Below, in pieces: positions 53,447 to 61,948 of a stretch of DNA of 64,000 bases. Position 1 is the stretch's first letter. Every line of letters starts with the position of its first letter. The notes under the pieces are model-generated. The model searched no databases. It had not been told where the DNA came from and saw only the letters and a list, made by a program, of their open reading frames with translations. A program made the position numbers and the translations under genes. Origin of the DNA: Ignavibacteriales bacterium (lineage in GTDB: Bacteria > Bacteroidota > Ignavibacteria > Ignavibacteriales > Ignavibacteriaceae); NCBI GenBank assembly GCA_016707115.1, contig JADJIH010000002.1, positions 62,001-126,000 on the forward strand. The letters are read 5' to 3'.

Positions 53447-53511
53447 GCCTGTGAATATATTATTGCAGTGCTGTAATAACAAGGCTATTTGATTTTGTGT
53501 ACCGGCAATAA

Positions 53512-53544
53512 TTTGAAAACTTACGCATCTAAGTTGTAACTTTG
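53512..53544 (+). promoter_or_regulatory. Consensus Bacteroidota promoter for ATP-grasp gene
   Basis: TTTG (53512-53515), a 21-base spacer and TAACTTTG (53537-53544) match the -33/-7 pattern exactly. The predicted start of transcription lies only about 10 bases before the ATG at 53561, so the leader is very short. Confidence 0.7.
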
Positions 53545-53560
53545 CATAAAAAGATTTTTA

Positions 53561-54475
53561 ATGAACACATTTGATCTGGCAATAGCATACGATTGGGAAT
53601 TTGATGTAGAATTTGTTTCTGCAATAGAAACGATAATGCATCAATTCGGAATTTCAACTTATGTTATCACCTACAAAAATATTTCCGAAGTAACTGAAAA
53701 CGTAAAGAACCGGCGATTAAACTTTAAATGTTTATTAGACAGAGCTTCTGATGTTGATGATAATTTTATTGAACTGAATAGAATACTTTCCAAAAGACGC
53801 ACGTATGTTTTTAATCCACACAAACTGGTTGAACATGCAATTGATAAAGCAAATATGCATCTGGAGTTTATTACTTCGGGAATAAATGTACCTTACTCAA
53901 TTATAATTCCTCCGCACAATCAGGCAAAAGAAATTTTTATTTCGATTGACGATCTTGAATTACTCGGCAGGCCATTTATTATAAAACCTTGCAACATTAC
54001 CGGCGGCGGAATGGGAGTTGTAAAAGGTGCTGAATCATTAAAGGAAGTTTTACACGCAAGACAAAAGCATGGTAATGATAAATATTTAATTCAGGAAAAA
54101 GTATATCCCAAAATGCTCGATGGAAAAAGAGCCTGGTTCAGATGTTATTGGGCCTTTGGTAAAACTATTTGTGTTTGGTGGAATGATGAAACACATATTT
54201 ATAATCAGTTACTTGAATCAGAAGTTGAAGAATTTGGATTAAGAAAGTTGTTTCTGATTACAAAAACGATTCATCGCCTAACTAAACTTGATTTTTTCTC
54301 AACAGAAATAGCATTAACGATTAAAAATAAATTTGTGGTAATCGATTACGTAAATGATCAATGTGATATGAGATTTAAATCCTTGCACACAGATGGAGTG
54401 CCTGATGATGTTGTTTTAGAAATAATAAACAGTCTAAGATTATTTGTCGCAAAAGAAAAACGCACAAACCGATGA
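53561..54475 (+). CDS. ATP-grasp-fold protein, unknown substrate
   Basis: The 304-residue protein has an N-terminal alpha/beta domain (about 1-90) and an ATP-grasp fold (about 95-300). Visible features are GRPFIIKPCNITGGGMGVVKGAES (the lysine plus glycine-rich loop over ATP), LIQEKVYPKMLDGKRAWFRCY and VVIDYVNDQCDMR near the metal site (E/D-x-N pattern). ATP-grasp enzymes join a carboxylate to an amine or thiol through an acyl-phosphate. The closest named relatives by pattern are RimK/glutathione synthetase types, but I cannot assign a substrate. Its stop overlaps the next gene by four bases and it has its own promoter. Confidence 0.8.
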   Translation: MNTFDLAIAYDWEFDVEFVSAIETIMHQFGISTYVITYKNISEVTENVKNRRLNFKCLLDRASDVDDNFIELNRILSKRRTYVFNPHKLVEHAIDKANMHLEFITSGINVPYSIIIPPHNQAKEIFISIDDLELLGRPFIIKPCNITGGGMGVVKGAESLKEVLHARQKHGNDKYLIQEKVYPKMLDGKRAWFRCYWAFGKTICVWWNDETHIYNQLLESEVEEFGLRKLFLITKTIHRLTKLDFFSTEIALTIKNKFVVIDYVNDQCDMRFKSLHTDGVPDDVVLEIINSLRLFVAKEKRTNR

Positions 54476-54855
54476 GGAAAAAAATTATACTAATCTATCT
54501 ACTAATATCTGTTTTTATTTTACTTCTTGGCGGATATTTTTTTCTGTATAATATTTATGGAAGTGAAGTAAAACGATCCGCTCAAAATTTGTATGCAGAT
54601 ACTTCTTCTGAAATTACAATTGAGGTTTTTCCTATTAATGCCTTAGGTAAAAAAGCCTGGTTTAGAAAATCATCTGCAACTTTTGAAATTATTGAGGGAT
54701 TAGAATTGATTGAAATCACTGAACGAAATGAAGAATCAGGATTCATAAAGATCAGATCTAAAGGAAAAACAGGATTAGTTGGAATTAAAATTAAATCCGA
54801 GCACTCTTTATTACCTGAATATATTGAAATCGAAATTCTAGCTTTAACGGTTTAG
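54472..54855 (+). CDS. Membrane-anchored small protein with Ig-like domain, unknown function
   Basis: The 127-residue protein has an N-terminal transmembrane helix (about 4-27) and a beta-rich extracytoplasmic domain (about 45-127: EITIEVFPINALGKKAWFRKSSATFEIIEGLELIEI, ending ILALTV). The beta pattern resembles small Ig/BIG-like modules. The start overlaps the ATP-grasp stop, so the two are likely translated together. No family is recognised. The short tail suggests a single-pass anchor with a periplasmic domain, perhaps displaying or recognising a product of the ATP-grasp enzyme, which is speculation. Confidence 0.7.
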   Translation: MRKKIILIYLLISVFILLLGGYFFLYNIYGSEVKRSAQNLYADTSSEITIEVFPINALGKKAWFRKSSATFEIIEGLELIEITERNEESGFIKIRSKGKTGLVGIKIKSEHSLLPEYIEIEILALTV

Positions 54856-54914
54856 ATTTAAGGTCAATAAAATTATCTATTACATTTTACTAATATAACA
54901 CTGGTTGAAAATTA

Positions 54915-55325
54915 ATGTAAGGAATTGGTGAAAAACAATCAGAAAATGAGAAAAAAATTGATCCTCCTCTTTTTTACCAAATTGTTGCATATAAAAAAGA
55001 TATCTTAAACGGAAAAAATGAAATACTAAGTTTAAATCAATTAAAAGAACATTATAAATCAAGCCAATTTAGAGATAATAAGATATTGATTACTATTAGA
55101 TTAAATACAAAGGATCAAAAAATTATTGACGGATAAGTTGGTGATAGGATTGTTGGCTTGGATGAAATTTGAAATCAAGTAATGCTAGTTGAAGCTGTTT
55201 CTCCATTTTTTTTTCGATAGATTTATTCTTTAGGTGATCAACGGTTAGGATCTCCAGAAGCAAGATATGAATTCGCAAGCTGTCACAGTCGTACCGTGAC
55301 AGAAAAAGACTTATCATTAATCTAG
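54915..55325 (+). pseudogene. Nonsense-riddled remnant of an unidentified gene
   Basis: One reading frame runs across this stretch with four in-frame stops: an ATG at 54915 followed at once by TAA, then TAA at 55134, TGA at about 55170, TAG at about 55218, and a final TAG at 55323. The longest open piece (54921-55133, 71 codons) reads GIGEKQSENEKKIDPPLFYQIV...DNKILITIRLNTKDQKIIDG. Later pieces include GDRIVGLDEI, NQVMLVEAVSP and GSPEARYEFASCHSRT. The frame is never shifted, only stopped, which suggests decay by substitutions. No family is recognised, and chance cannot be excluded. Apart from this remnant the 54856-55392 gap shows no gene. Confidence 0.35.
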
Positions 55326-55392
55326 TAAAACAAAGCATCGAACAATATTTATTTCTATTTTGCAGTTAATTTTTTATTCAACACGAGGAAAA

Positions 55393-56169
55393 ATGAAAAA
55401 GTTTATATCATTATTAATTATAACATTCCTAACATTGCAAATTGCATACGCTCAAGGCACTGCCGGTGAAAATGCTAAGTATGAGTATAGACAGCTAATA
55501 GATATGCCAACTTCCGGAATTATGGAGCGCGGATCAGTGGGTTTAACAACTGAACTTTTACCATTTGGAACTGTAATTGCAAAAGTTGAAGCTGGAATTT
55601 TTGATAATATAAGTATCGGTCTATCTTACGGTGGATCAAACATAATTGGTTCCGGTGAACCTGATTGGTATCCTTTTCCTCCGGGAGTTAATTTTCGTTT
55701 TCGCGTAATGAATGAATCAGTTCTTATTCCTTCTTTAACAGTTGGTTTTGATACACAGGGTAAAGGCGAATACTTTAAAGATGAAAAAAGATATGGAATA
55801 AAAGCTCCCGGAATATTTGCCGCTGCCAGTAAAAATTTTGGATTGCTGGGTTATTTAAGTTTACACGGAACAGTTAATTACACTGTACTTGAAGATAAAG
55901 ATGGTGATAATTTTATCAATCTTATGGTTGGTGCCGAAAAAACTTTAGGCAATTCTTTTTCATTGTTGATTGAATACAATTTTGCATTTAATGATAACTC
56001 AACAAATGAATTTGGTGAAGGAAAAGGTTACTTAAATATGGGCATCCGCTGGTCTATTGCAAATGGTGTTACGGTAGGATTCGATCTCAGAGATTTATTA
56101 GCGAACAAACAATGGGATGCTTCATCTGCTGATAGAGCTTTAATGATTGAGTTCACACAAAAGATTTAA
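55393..56169 (+). CDS. Probable outer-membrane beta-barrel protein, unknown function
   Basis: The 258-residue product (from the ATG at 55393, preceded by GAGGAAA) has a signal peptide (MKKFISLLIITFLTLQIAYAQ) and then amphipathic strands such as GSVGLTTELLPFGTVIAKVEAGIFDNISIGLSYGG, FRVMNESVLIPSLTVGFDTQG and LMIEFTQKI at the end, in the manner of a barrel of about ten to twelve strands. The INDPxxYYxFP-type loop and the strand layout recall YjbH-like or DUF940 outer-membrane proteins, but the match is not specific. The upstream 54856-55392 region lacks a good promoter. Confidence 0.75.
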   Translation: MKKFISLLIITFLTLQIAYAQGTAGENAKYEYRQLIDMPTSGIMERGSVGLTTELLPFGTVIAKVEAGIFDNISIGLSYGGSNIIGSGEPDWYPFPPGVNFRFRVMNESVLIPSLTVGFDTQGKGEYFKDEKRYGIKAPGIFAAASKNFGLLGYLSLHGTVNYTVLEDKDGDNFINLMVGAEKTLGNSFSLLIEYNFAFNDNSTNEFGEGKGYLNMGIRWSIANGVTVGFDLRDLLANKQWDASSADRALMIEFTQKI

Positions 56170-56332
56170 TAAATCTCCAACAAATGTGTGTTATTTAGTA
56201 CAAAGTAGTTTACTCAACTATACACTTTTCTTTTCGTTTTAAGATTTTTATCCTATCAGGTAAGTATTTAATCCTTTTTTTAAGGCTCGATATTTGCGAA
56301 TTTTTTAGTAGTTGAATCAAAGAGGTATTAAA

Positions 56333-57475
56333 ATGAAAAAAGTTAAATTAGTTTTTCTTGCATTGCTGCCTGTCTTGCTTTTAAATCTTACAGGATGTTA
56401 TACACAAGTTGCATCACGAGATAACGATTACGGCAACTGGAATCGTACAGAAAATAAACCATATTACGATTATGAAGAAGAAGAGTATGATACAACTGCA
56501 GATTCTTACGAGGATGAAGAATATGCTTATGAAGATGATGAAGATTCATATTCCGAAGGCGAAGGAATTGAAACCAGTTATTCTTTTTACGGCTATCCTT
56601 CTTACAGAAAATATTTCTGGGGATATCATCCTGCAGTTTCAATAGTAATCGGCAGCAGCTGGTATTATGACCCATGGTTCTGGGATCCATGGTATCCAAG
56701 TTACTGGAGTTACCCCTCTCCATTTTGTTATTATCCAACATATTGGTACTCACATAATTATTATGGCTGGTGGGATCCGTATCCATACTACGGCGGATAT
56801 TATTCTTCCAATTATAAATACAGATCAAATGATGGTTATAAAATCAGAAATAATTCCGGTATTAGAAACAGCGGCGGAAGAGATAGAAACTTAGTAACCA
56901 CTCGCGATGGAAATGGAACATCAACCCTTAGAGATCAACTTAAAACAAGAGAAAGAGAAATTGTTTCGGGTCGTGATGAAGTGAAACGGGAAAGAACTGG
57001 ATTACGTGATAATACTAGAAATGTTAGTCGTGATGGATTGAATACTACCAGAAATGATGTTAATACCCGCACGCGAGAAGACATTCGCAAGAATGAAGAA
57101 CGCACACGCACAACAAGAAATAATGATGTTATTAAGAGAGATAACACAAAAACTAAAAAAGACACTCAACTTGATCGTGACACACGTAAAAAAACAACAG
57201 ATACACGTATCAACACAGAGAGAAAGAATTCTAATATAAAAAAGAATAACGATACTCGTAAGAATGAAACAAAGAGAAATGAAGTTAGAAAAGAGAACAG
57301 AAATAATCCACCTAAAGTAAATAATACACCTAATAGAACATACACACCGCCAAAAACGAATAATACACCAAAGAGTTATACTCCGCCGAGAACAAATACA
57401 ACATCTCCGCCAAGAGGTAATACTAATAGTAGCGGCAGCAATAGAGGCAGTAATGATTCCGGAAGAAGAAGGTAA
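56333..57475 (+). CDS. Lipoprotein with Tyr/Trp-rich core and Arg/Asn/Thr-rich tail, unknown function
   Basis: The product of 380 residues (ATG at 56333, AGAGG at 56321-56325) has a lipoprotein signal (MKKVKLVFLALLPVLLLNLTGC). An acidic segment (YDYEEEEYDTTADSYEDEEYAYEDDEDS) is followed by a highly aromatic region (about 95-165: YPSYRKYFWGYHPAVSIVIG, SWYYDPWFWDPWYPSY and more) and a basic low-complexity tail of R, N, T and K (about 190-380). The tail looks disordered. No family is recognised. It shares the TGCYT lipobox and the general build (lipobox, aromatic region, low-complexity tail) with the next gene, five bases downstream, suggesting an ancient duplication. Role may be structural or adhesive. 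Confidence 0.72.
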   Translation: MKKVKLVFLALLPVLLLNLTGCYTQVASRDNDYGNWNRTENKPYYDYEEEEYDTTADSYEDEEYAYEDDEDSYSEGEGIETSYSFYGYPSYRKYFWGYHPAVSIVIGSSWYYDPWFWDPWYPSYWSYPSPFCYYPTYWYSHNYYGWWDPYPYYGGYYSSNYKYRSNDGYKIRNNSGIRNSGGRDRNLVTTRDGNGTSTLRDQLKTREREIVSGRDEVKRERTGLRDNTRNVSRDGLNTTRNDVNTRTREDIRKNEERTRTTRNNDVIKRDNTKTKKDTQLDRDTRKKTTDTRINTERKNSNIKKNNDTRKNETKRNEVRKENRNNPPKVNNTPNRTYTPPKTNNTPKSYTPPRTNTTSPPRGNTNSSGSNRGSNDSGRRR

Positions 57476-57480
57476 ATAAA

Positions 57481-58023
57481 ATGAAAAGCACACTAAATTT
57501 GTTTGTATTTGTAATAGCGCTTAGCTTTTTTACTACCGGATGTTACACAATTGTTTGGGATCCTAGACAGGAATTTCCAGATACAGAAAACTCTACCGGC
57601 AGCAGCGGCGACTTTTATGATTATGATTATTATGGCGGATATGTAGATTATTACGAAGCTCCTTGGTGGATTCCTCCAGCAGTTTACATAACAAATATAG
57701 ATGGAACAACAGATAGAGTTCAAACAAAGGATAGAAAAGACGAGAGAAACTCTGATACAGAAACAATAAGAAACAGTAACGGTAGAGGCAACACTGATCG
57801 TAATTCAGGCATAAATACTGGTACTACAACAACAACTACAAATTCTGGAAATAATAATAATTCAAATGTTGTAACTCCTCCTCCACCTACAAGAGATTCG
57901 GGAACCAGCAATACGAGTACAACAACCTCAACTTCTAACACAAGAAATTCTGGAAATTCCGGCAGCAATGAAACTAGAAATAGTTCTTCAGGTTCCAGAA
58001 ATTCCGGCAGCGGCAGGAGATAA
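57481..58023 (+). CDS. Low-complexity lipoprotein related to upstream gene
   Basis: The 180-residue product has a lipoprotein signal (MKSTLNLFVFVIALSFFTTGC, TGCYT lipobox), a short acidic/Tyr region (DFYDYDYYGGYVDYYEAPWWIPPAVYITN) and a long tail of S, N, T and G (about 100-180). It has the same build as the preceding protein in shorter form. The gene starts five bases after its neighbour and three bases before a FadL-type porin gene. The mature protein is probably exposed in the periplasm or at the surface. No catalytic motif is seen. Confidence 0.7.
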   Translation: MKSTLNLFVFVIALSFFTTGCYTIVWDPRQEFPDTENSTGSSGDFYDYDYYGGYVDYYEAPWWIPPAVYITNIDGTTDRVQTKDRKDERNSDTETIRNSNGRGNTDRNSGINTGTTTTTTNSGNNNNSNVVTPPPPTRDSGTSNTSTTTSTSNTRNSGNSGSNETRNSSSGSRNSGSGRR

Positions 58024-58026
58024 AAA

Positions 58027-59448
58027 ATGTTAAAGCACATTCTAAAAATATTCAGTGCGATTTTATTATTATTTATAACATCAACAAACGCACAAAACTA
58101 TAACGATGCAATTCGTTTAGGATTTCCTGGTCTGGGTTCCAATGCAAGAGCACTTGGAATGGGAAATGCATTTAACGCTTTAAGTGATGATGCATCGGCT
58201 TCCTACTTTAATCCTGCAGGTTTTGGTTTGATTAAAAAGATGGAATTATCAGGAGGATTAAGTTTTACAAATTATGATAACACAACAACATTTTTTGGTA
58301 AAGAGACTAATGATAACACGACAAATACAGCCTTAAATAGAATTAGTTTCGCTGTTCCTTTGCCAACTTATCAAGGCAGCCTGGTTTTTGGATTATCATA
58401 TCATCAATCAAAAGATTTCTCAAGCATCGTAAAGTTTGATGGGTTTAACAGCGGAACAAATTCAAAAATCCAAAGCTTGTTAGACACTAATATTCCTTAT
58501 GATCTGTTTTTGACAGATGATAATTACAATACAATAATAAATGGGAATTTAGACCAAAGCGGTAGCATTTTAAATTCAGGCGGAATAGATAATTGGACAT
58601 TTTCCGGTGCAATTGAAGTTCAGAAAAACTTATTTATTGGTGCTAATTTCACAGTTGTTAACGGCACATTTGAATCAATTAATGATTATTACGAGGACGA
58701 TACCCGAAATGTTTATCAAGGGGAAACTGCTGCCGGTGAACCACAAACTACAGATTTTAGAACTTTTTATTTAAATAACACACTAAAATGGAATATCGGT
58801 GGATGGGATGCTAAACTTGGATTTTTATATCAATACGAAGATGTCGCAAGATTCGGTGCCACTGTACAATTCCCAAAAACTTTTGCAATAGACGAAGAAT
58901 TTTTAGTTAGTGGTTCTAGTGAATTTGCAAGCACATCTTATTCACTCACCACTGATTATAATGATAAGGTTGCTTATGATATAGTGACTCCATTTGAATT
59001 AACCGGTGCTGCTGCTGTAAATCTAAAAGGGATAATTGTAAGTGCCGAAGCCACATTAATTGATTACTCACAATTAGAATTCAGTAATTCAAACGACGGA
59101 CTTTCAGCAAGTTATCTTGCAGATGTAAATAAAGAAATAAAAGATGTTTTAAGATCAGCATTAAATTACAATGTTGGATTCGAATACACAGTTCCAACAG
59201 TTGGATTAAGAATTCGTGGTGGATTTTTAACTCAAATGTCCCCATTTAAAGATGATGACTCTGAGTTCAATCATAAATATCTAACCGGTGGATTAGGATT
59301 TTTAGCAGACGGCAATATTGGAATTGATGTTGCTTACGCTTACGGATGGTGGAAAGATATCGGAGATAATTATGGTTCTAATGTTTCAAGAACTTTTCAG
59401 GATGTTAAAGTTCACAATGTAATGTTAACCACAACTTTACGATTCTAA
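58027..59448 (+). CDS. OmpP1/FadL/TodX-family outer-membrane transport protein
   Basis: The 473-residue protein has a signal peptide and begins YNDAIRLGFPGLGSNARALGMGNAFNALSDDASASYFNPAGFGLIKKMELSGG, the characteristic N-terminal hatch of the FadL/OmpP1 family of hydrophobic-compound porins. The remaining sequence is beta-rich and ends with the strand HNVMLTTTLRF. Substrates in this family are fatty acids or aromatics; the specific one is not known. It is the last gene of the operon that starts with two lipoproteins. A terminator follows. Confidence 0.85.
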   Translation: MLKHILKIFSAILLLFITSTNAQNYNDAIRLGFPGLGSNARALGMGNAFNALSDDASASYFNPAGFGLIKKMELSGGLSFTNYDNTTTFFGKETNDNTTNTALNRISFAVPLPTYQGSLVFGLSYHQSKDFSSIVKFDGFNSGTNSKIQSLLDTNIPYDLFLTDDNYNTIINGNLDQSGSILNSGGIDNWTFSGAIEVQKNLFIGANFTVVNGTFESINDYYEDDTRNVYQGETAAGEPQTTDFRTFYLNNTLKWNIGGWDAKLGFLYQYEDVARFGATVQFPKTFAIDEEFLVSGSSEFASTSYSLTTDYNDKVAYDIVTPFELTGAAAVNLKGIIVSAEATLIDYSQLEFSNSNDGLSASYLADVNKEIKDVLRSALNYNVGFEYTVPTVGLRIRGGFLTQMSPFKDDDSEFNHKYLTGGLGFLADGNIGIDVAYAYGWWKDIGDNYGSNVSRTFQDVKVHNVMLTTTLRF

Positions 59449-59473
59449 TTATATTTTAATTGATTAACGATTC

Positions 59474-59502
59474 AAAGCACCATATTTTCGATATGGTGCT
59501 TT
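59474..59502 (+). terminator. Intrinsic terminator after FadL-type gene
   Basis: AAAGCACCATAT (59474-59485) and ATATGGTGCTTT (59491-59502) form a 12-bp stem with a 5-base loop followed by further T residues. Confidence 0.88.
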
Positions 59503-59525
59503 TTTAATTTTAAAAGGAGATAATT

Positions 59526-60482
59526 ATTCAGGGAATCATTTCCAGATCAGAAAGTAAAGACTTCTATATCTTTTCAGAAAATGATCATTCACTTATCAGA
59601 TGCTCATTAAAGGGAAAGTTTAAAAAGGATTTTAATCTTAAGAAGGATAAACTATTTAACAGAGATTTTGCCGCCGTTGGTGATTCTGTTCTTTATGATT
59701 TAAATGAAGATGGAACCGGTGTTATTTATGAAATTCTTCCCCGTAGAAATTTTCTTTCCCGCAAAGCAATAAAAACGCGCGGTGCAAGTTTCCGCGGAGA
59801 AAGACTTGAACAGATAATTGCTTCAAACATTGATAATATTTTTATTGTTACAAGTACCTTGGAACCTGATTTTAATAATAAAACTTTAGATAGATTTTTA
59901 GTCGCTTGTGAAAGCGCGCATATAAAGACAAACATAGTTATCAACAAAACGGATCTTGCTGAAGAATCATCTGTTAAAGCATGGGCTGATCTTTATAAAA
60001 AAATAGGGTACAAAGTTTTTCTAACCTCAGCAATAGATTCAACCGGATTAGATTATTTGTTCAAATCACTAAAAGGAAAGAAAAATCTTTTTTGGGGACA
60101 ATCGGGTGTTGGTAAATCATCTTTACTAAATCTGTTTTATCCTGATCTAAATCTAAAAGTTGGTGAGATAAGTAATTACACATTAAAAGGAACTCACACT
60201 ACATCAACAAGTGTTATGATATTCGTTGGTGACGATACTTATATTATTGATACGCCGGGAGTACGCGAGATCGATCCTTTTGGAATAAGGAAAGAAGATT
60301 TGGGACATTACTTTAAAGAATTTGATAAATTTATGAAAGATTGCCGATTTAACACCTGTACTCATCATCACGAACCGGGATGCGCAGTAATAAATGCGGT
60401 TGAAAATGATGATATTTCAGCTGAAAGATACGATAGTTATCTGCGAATTCTGGATACTGTAGAAAAAGATATGAATTTTTAG
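59526..60482 (+). CDS. rsgA: Ribosome-small-subunit-dependent GTPase A, apparently starting at ATT
   Basis: The frame runs from ATT at 59526 to 60482 and would give about 318 residues, the usual length of RsgA. It has an OB-fold start (IISRSESKDFYIFSENDHSLIRCSLKGKFKK), the conserved link RRNFLSRKAIKTRGASFRGERLEQIIASNIDNIFIVTS, then circularly permuted GTPase motifs: NKTDL (G4), GQSGVGKSSLLN (G1), DTPGVRE (G3) and a zinc-binding CRFNTCTHHHEPGC. RsgA tests 30S maturation. No in-frame ATG, GTG or TTG exists before TTG 59859, which would remove the whole OB domain. AAGGAG at 59514-59519 sits six bases before the ATT, the ideal distance. Confidence 0.85.
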   Translation: MQGIISRSESKDFYIFSENDHSLIRCSLKGKFKKDFNLKKDKLFNRDFAAVGDSVLYDLNEDGTGVIYEILPRRNFLSRKAIKTRGASFRGERLEQIIASNIDNIFIVTSTLEPDFNNKTLDRFLVACESAHIKTNIVINKTDLAEESSVKAWADLYKKIGYKVFLTSAIDSTGLDYLFKSLKGKKNLFWGQSGVGKSSLLNLFYPDLNLKVGEISNYTLKGTHTTSTSVMIFVGDDTYIIDTPGVREIDPFGIRKEDLGHYFKEFDKFMKDCRFNTCTHHHEPGCAVINAVENDDISAERYDSYLRILDTVEKDMNF

Positions 60483-60544
60483 TTTTCCTCTTATGAACTT
60501 TTAACCTAATCACTTAATTTTACTTTAGTAAACAATAGAGATTT

Positions 60545-61948
60545 ATGAGTAACACATCCCAAATAACGGCAAACACTTCAAATGATTTTTCAGAAAATCT
60601 GAGTGATCCAAATAAAGTTTTTTTTAGCTACGCTGCCAAAATCAGCCAATTAAAGTTTACACTGCTGTTAGAACATTTTACAAATAAAGCCGATGACGTT
60701 TTTTATTATTCTGAACCGGAAAATAATATCTCTTTTCTATCTTTTGAAATACTTAACAAACAGTCTTTTAGTTTTGATAATTACGAATTATTAGCTGAAG
60801 AGATATCAGTTTTAAAGAGCAAACTTGTTTCCAATCATAGCGATTATGAAAAGTTTAATCTTCCAATCTTTATAACCTCAGTTAAGTTTCCTATTAAAAA
60901 AAATTCTGAAGAGTGGAATGATTTTAACGATTTAGATTTTATTGTTCCGAAAATTATTTTGTTTCAGCATTCCGGAACCTGTTTTATAATTGCAAATTTT
61001 TTCTCAGAAAGTTTTTCTCATCAAGAGAATTTTAATGAGTTTCTTGAACGTGAAACAGAGTTGATATACAATCTTGAAAATCGTTTACAGGAAAGCACTC
61101 TTAACACCGCTATTCTTAAAAGCTTAAATGATAGAGATGATTTTGAGAATTGGAAAAATAAAATTGAATCTGTGGTTAAAGAAATAAAACACGAGAAAAT
61201 TGAAAAAGTAGTAATTGCGCGTAGAGTTGAAAACGAAATCTCTACAACGATTAACTGGCAAAAAACTCTTGATGACTTGAATAAGAAATATCCTTCATGC
61301 ACTAACTTCCTTTTCAAATCTGGTAAATCAATTTTCTTTGGATCCACTCCTGAAATACTTATTAAGTATTCTGGCAATAATTTCTTCACCGAGGCTTTGG
61401 CGGGCTCTATTAAACGCGGGAATACTCCCGAAGAAGATAGATCTTTAGAGAATGAACTGTTGAAAAGTGATAAAAATAATGTGGAGCATGATGCTGTTAT
61501 AGACTACATAAAAAAATCTGTTTTTAATTTTGTTGATAAGGTTGAAATAGCTAAAAGCCCTATTATAAAAAAATTACCTAACATACAGCATTTACAAACT
61601 TCAGTTACAGGAACATTAAAATCTAAAGATCAAGTGTTTAAAATAATTTCTTCCTTATTCCCTACTCCGGCTGTATGCGGCATACCAAAAGACCAATCAC
61701 TAAAAATGATCGAGAAGACTGAGGATTTTGACCGAGGATTGTTTTCCGGAGTAATTGGATGGTTTAATGCTGATAATTATGGAGAATTTTTTGTAACAAT
61801 TCGTTCTGCCTTAGTTAAGGATAATAAACTTTATGCTTATGCAGGTTGTGGTATTGTTGAAGGCTCTGATCCAAAAGAAGAGTTTGAAGAGACTCAACTA
61901 AAATTAAAACCAATACTTTCCTTATTTAGTAATGCTGATAAAAATTAA
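60545..61948 (+). CDS. menF: Isochorismate synthase
   Basis: The 467-residue protein has the chorismate-utilising enzyme core in its C-terminal half: EALAGSIKRGNTPEED, HLQTSVTGTLK, FPTPAVCGIPKDQS and YAGCGIVEGSDPKEEFEETQLKLKP. The order and the menD neighbour identify it as menaquinone-pathway isochorismate synthase rather than anthranilate or salicylate enzymes. It isomerises chorismate to isochorismate using magnesium in the cytoplasm. menD overlaps it by 17 bases. Menaquinone is the expected respiratory quinone. Confidence 0.93.
   Translation: MSNTSQITANTSNDFSENLSDPNKVFFSYAAKISQLKFTLLLEHFTNKADDVFYYSEPENNISFLSFEILNKQSFSFDNYELLAEEISVLKSKLVSNHSDYEKFNLPIFITSVKFPIKKNSEEWNDFNDLDFIVPKIILFQHSGTCFIIANFFSESFSHQENFNEFLERETELIYNLENRLQESTLNTAILKSLNDRDDFENWKNKIESVVKEIKHEKIEKVVIARRVENEISTTINWQKTLDDLNKKYPSCTNFLFKSGKSIFFGSTPEILIKYSGNNFFTEALAGSIKRGNTPEEDRSLENELLKSDKNNVEHDAVIDYIKKSVFNFVDKVEIAKSPIIKKLPNIQHLQTSVTGTLKSKDQVFKIISSLFPTPAVCGIPKDQSLKMIEKTEDFDRGLFSGVIGWFNADNYGEFFVTIRSALVKDNKLYAYAGCGIVEGSDPKEEFEETQLKLKPILSLFSNADKN

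Noticed and set aside
53447..53482. TTG start at 53482 for the TPR lipoprotein
   Set aside because: It puts a hydrophilic leader before the lipoprotein signal; the GTG at 53446 gives a normal signal peptide.
55280..55302. CTGTCAC...GTGACAG hairpin
   Set aside because: A 7-bp stem with a 9-base loop and no T run on either strand, inside the remnant frame; not a convincing terminator or operator.
56935..58040. Several long frames on the minus strand opposite the two lipoprotein genes
   Set aside because: Products are low-complexity mirror images of the repetitive tails; the plus-strand genes have signal peptides, ribosome sites and operon spacing.
59859..60482. rsgA starting at TTG 59859
   Set aside because: It would remove the conserved OB domain and the linker that are clearly encoded in frame upstream after a good ribosome site.
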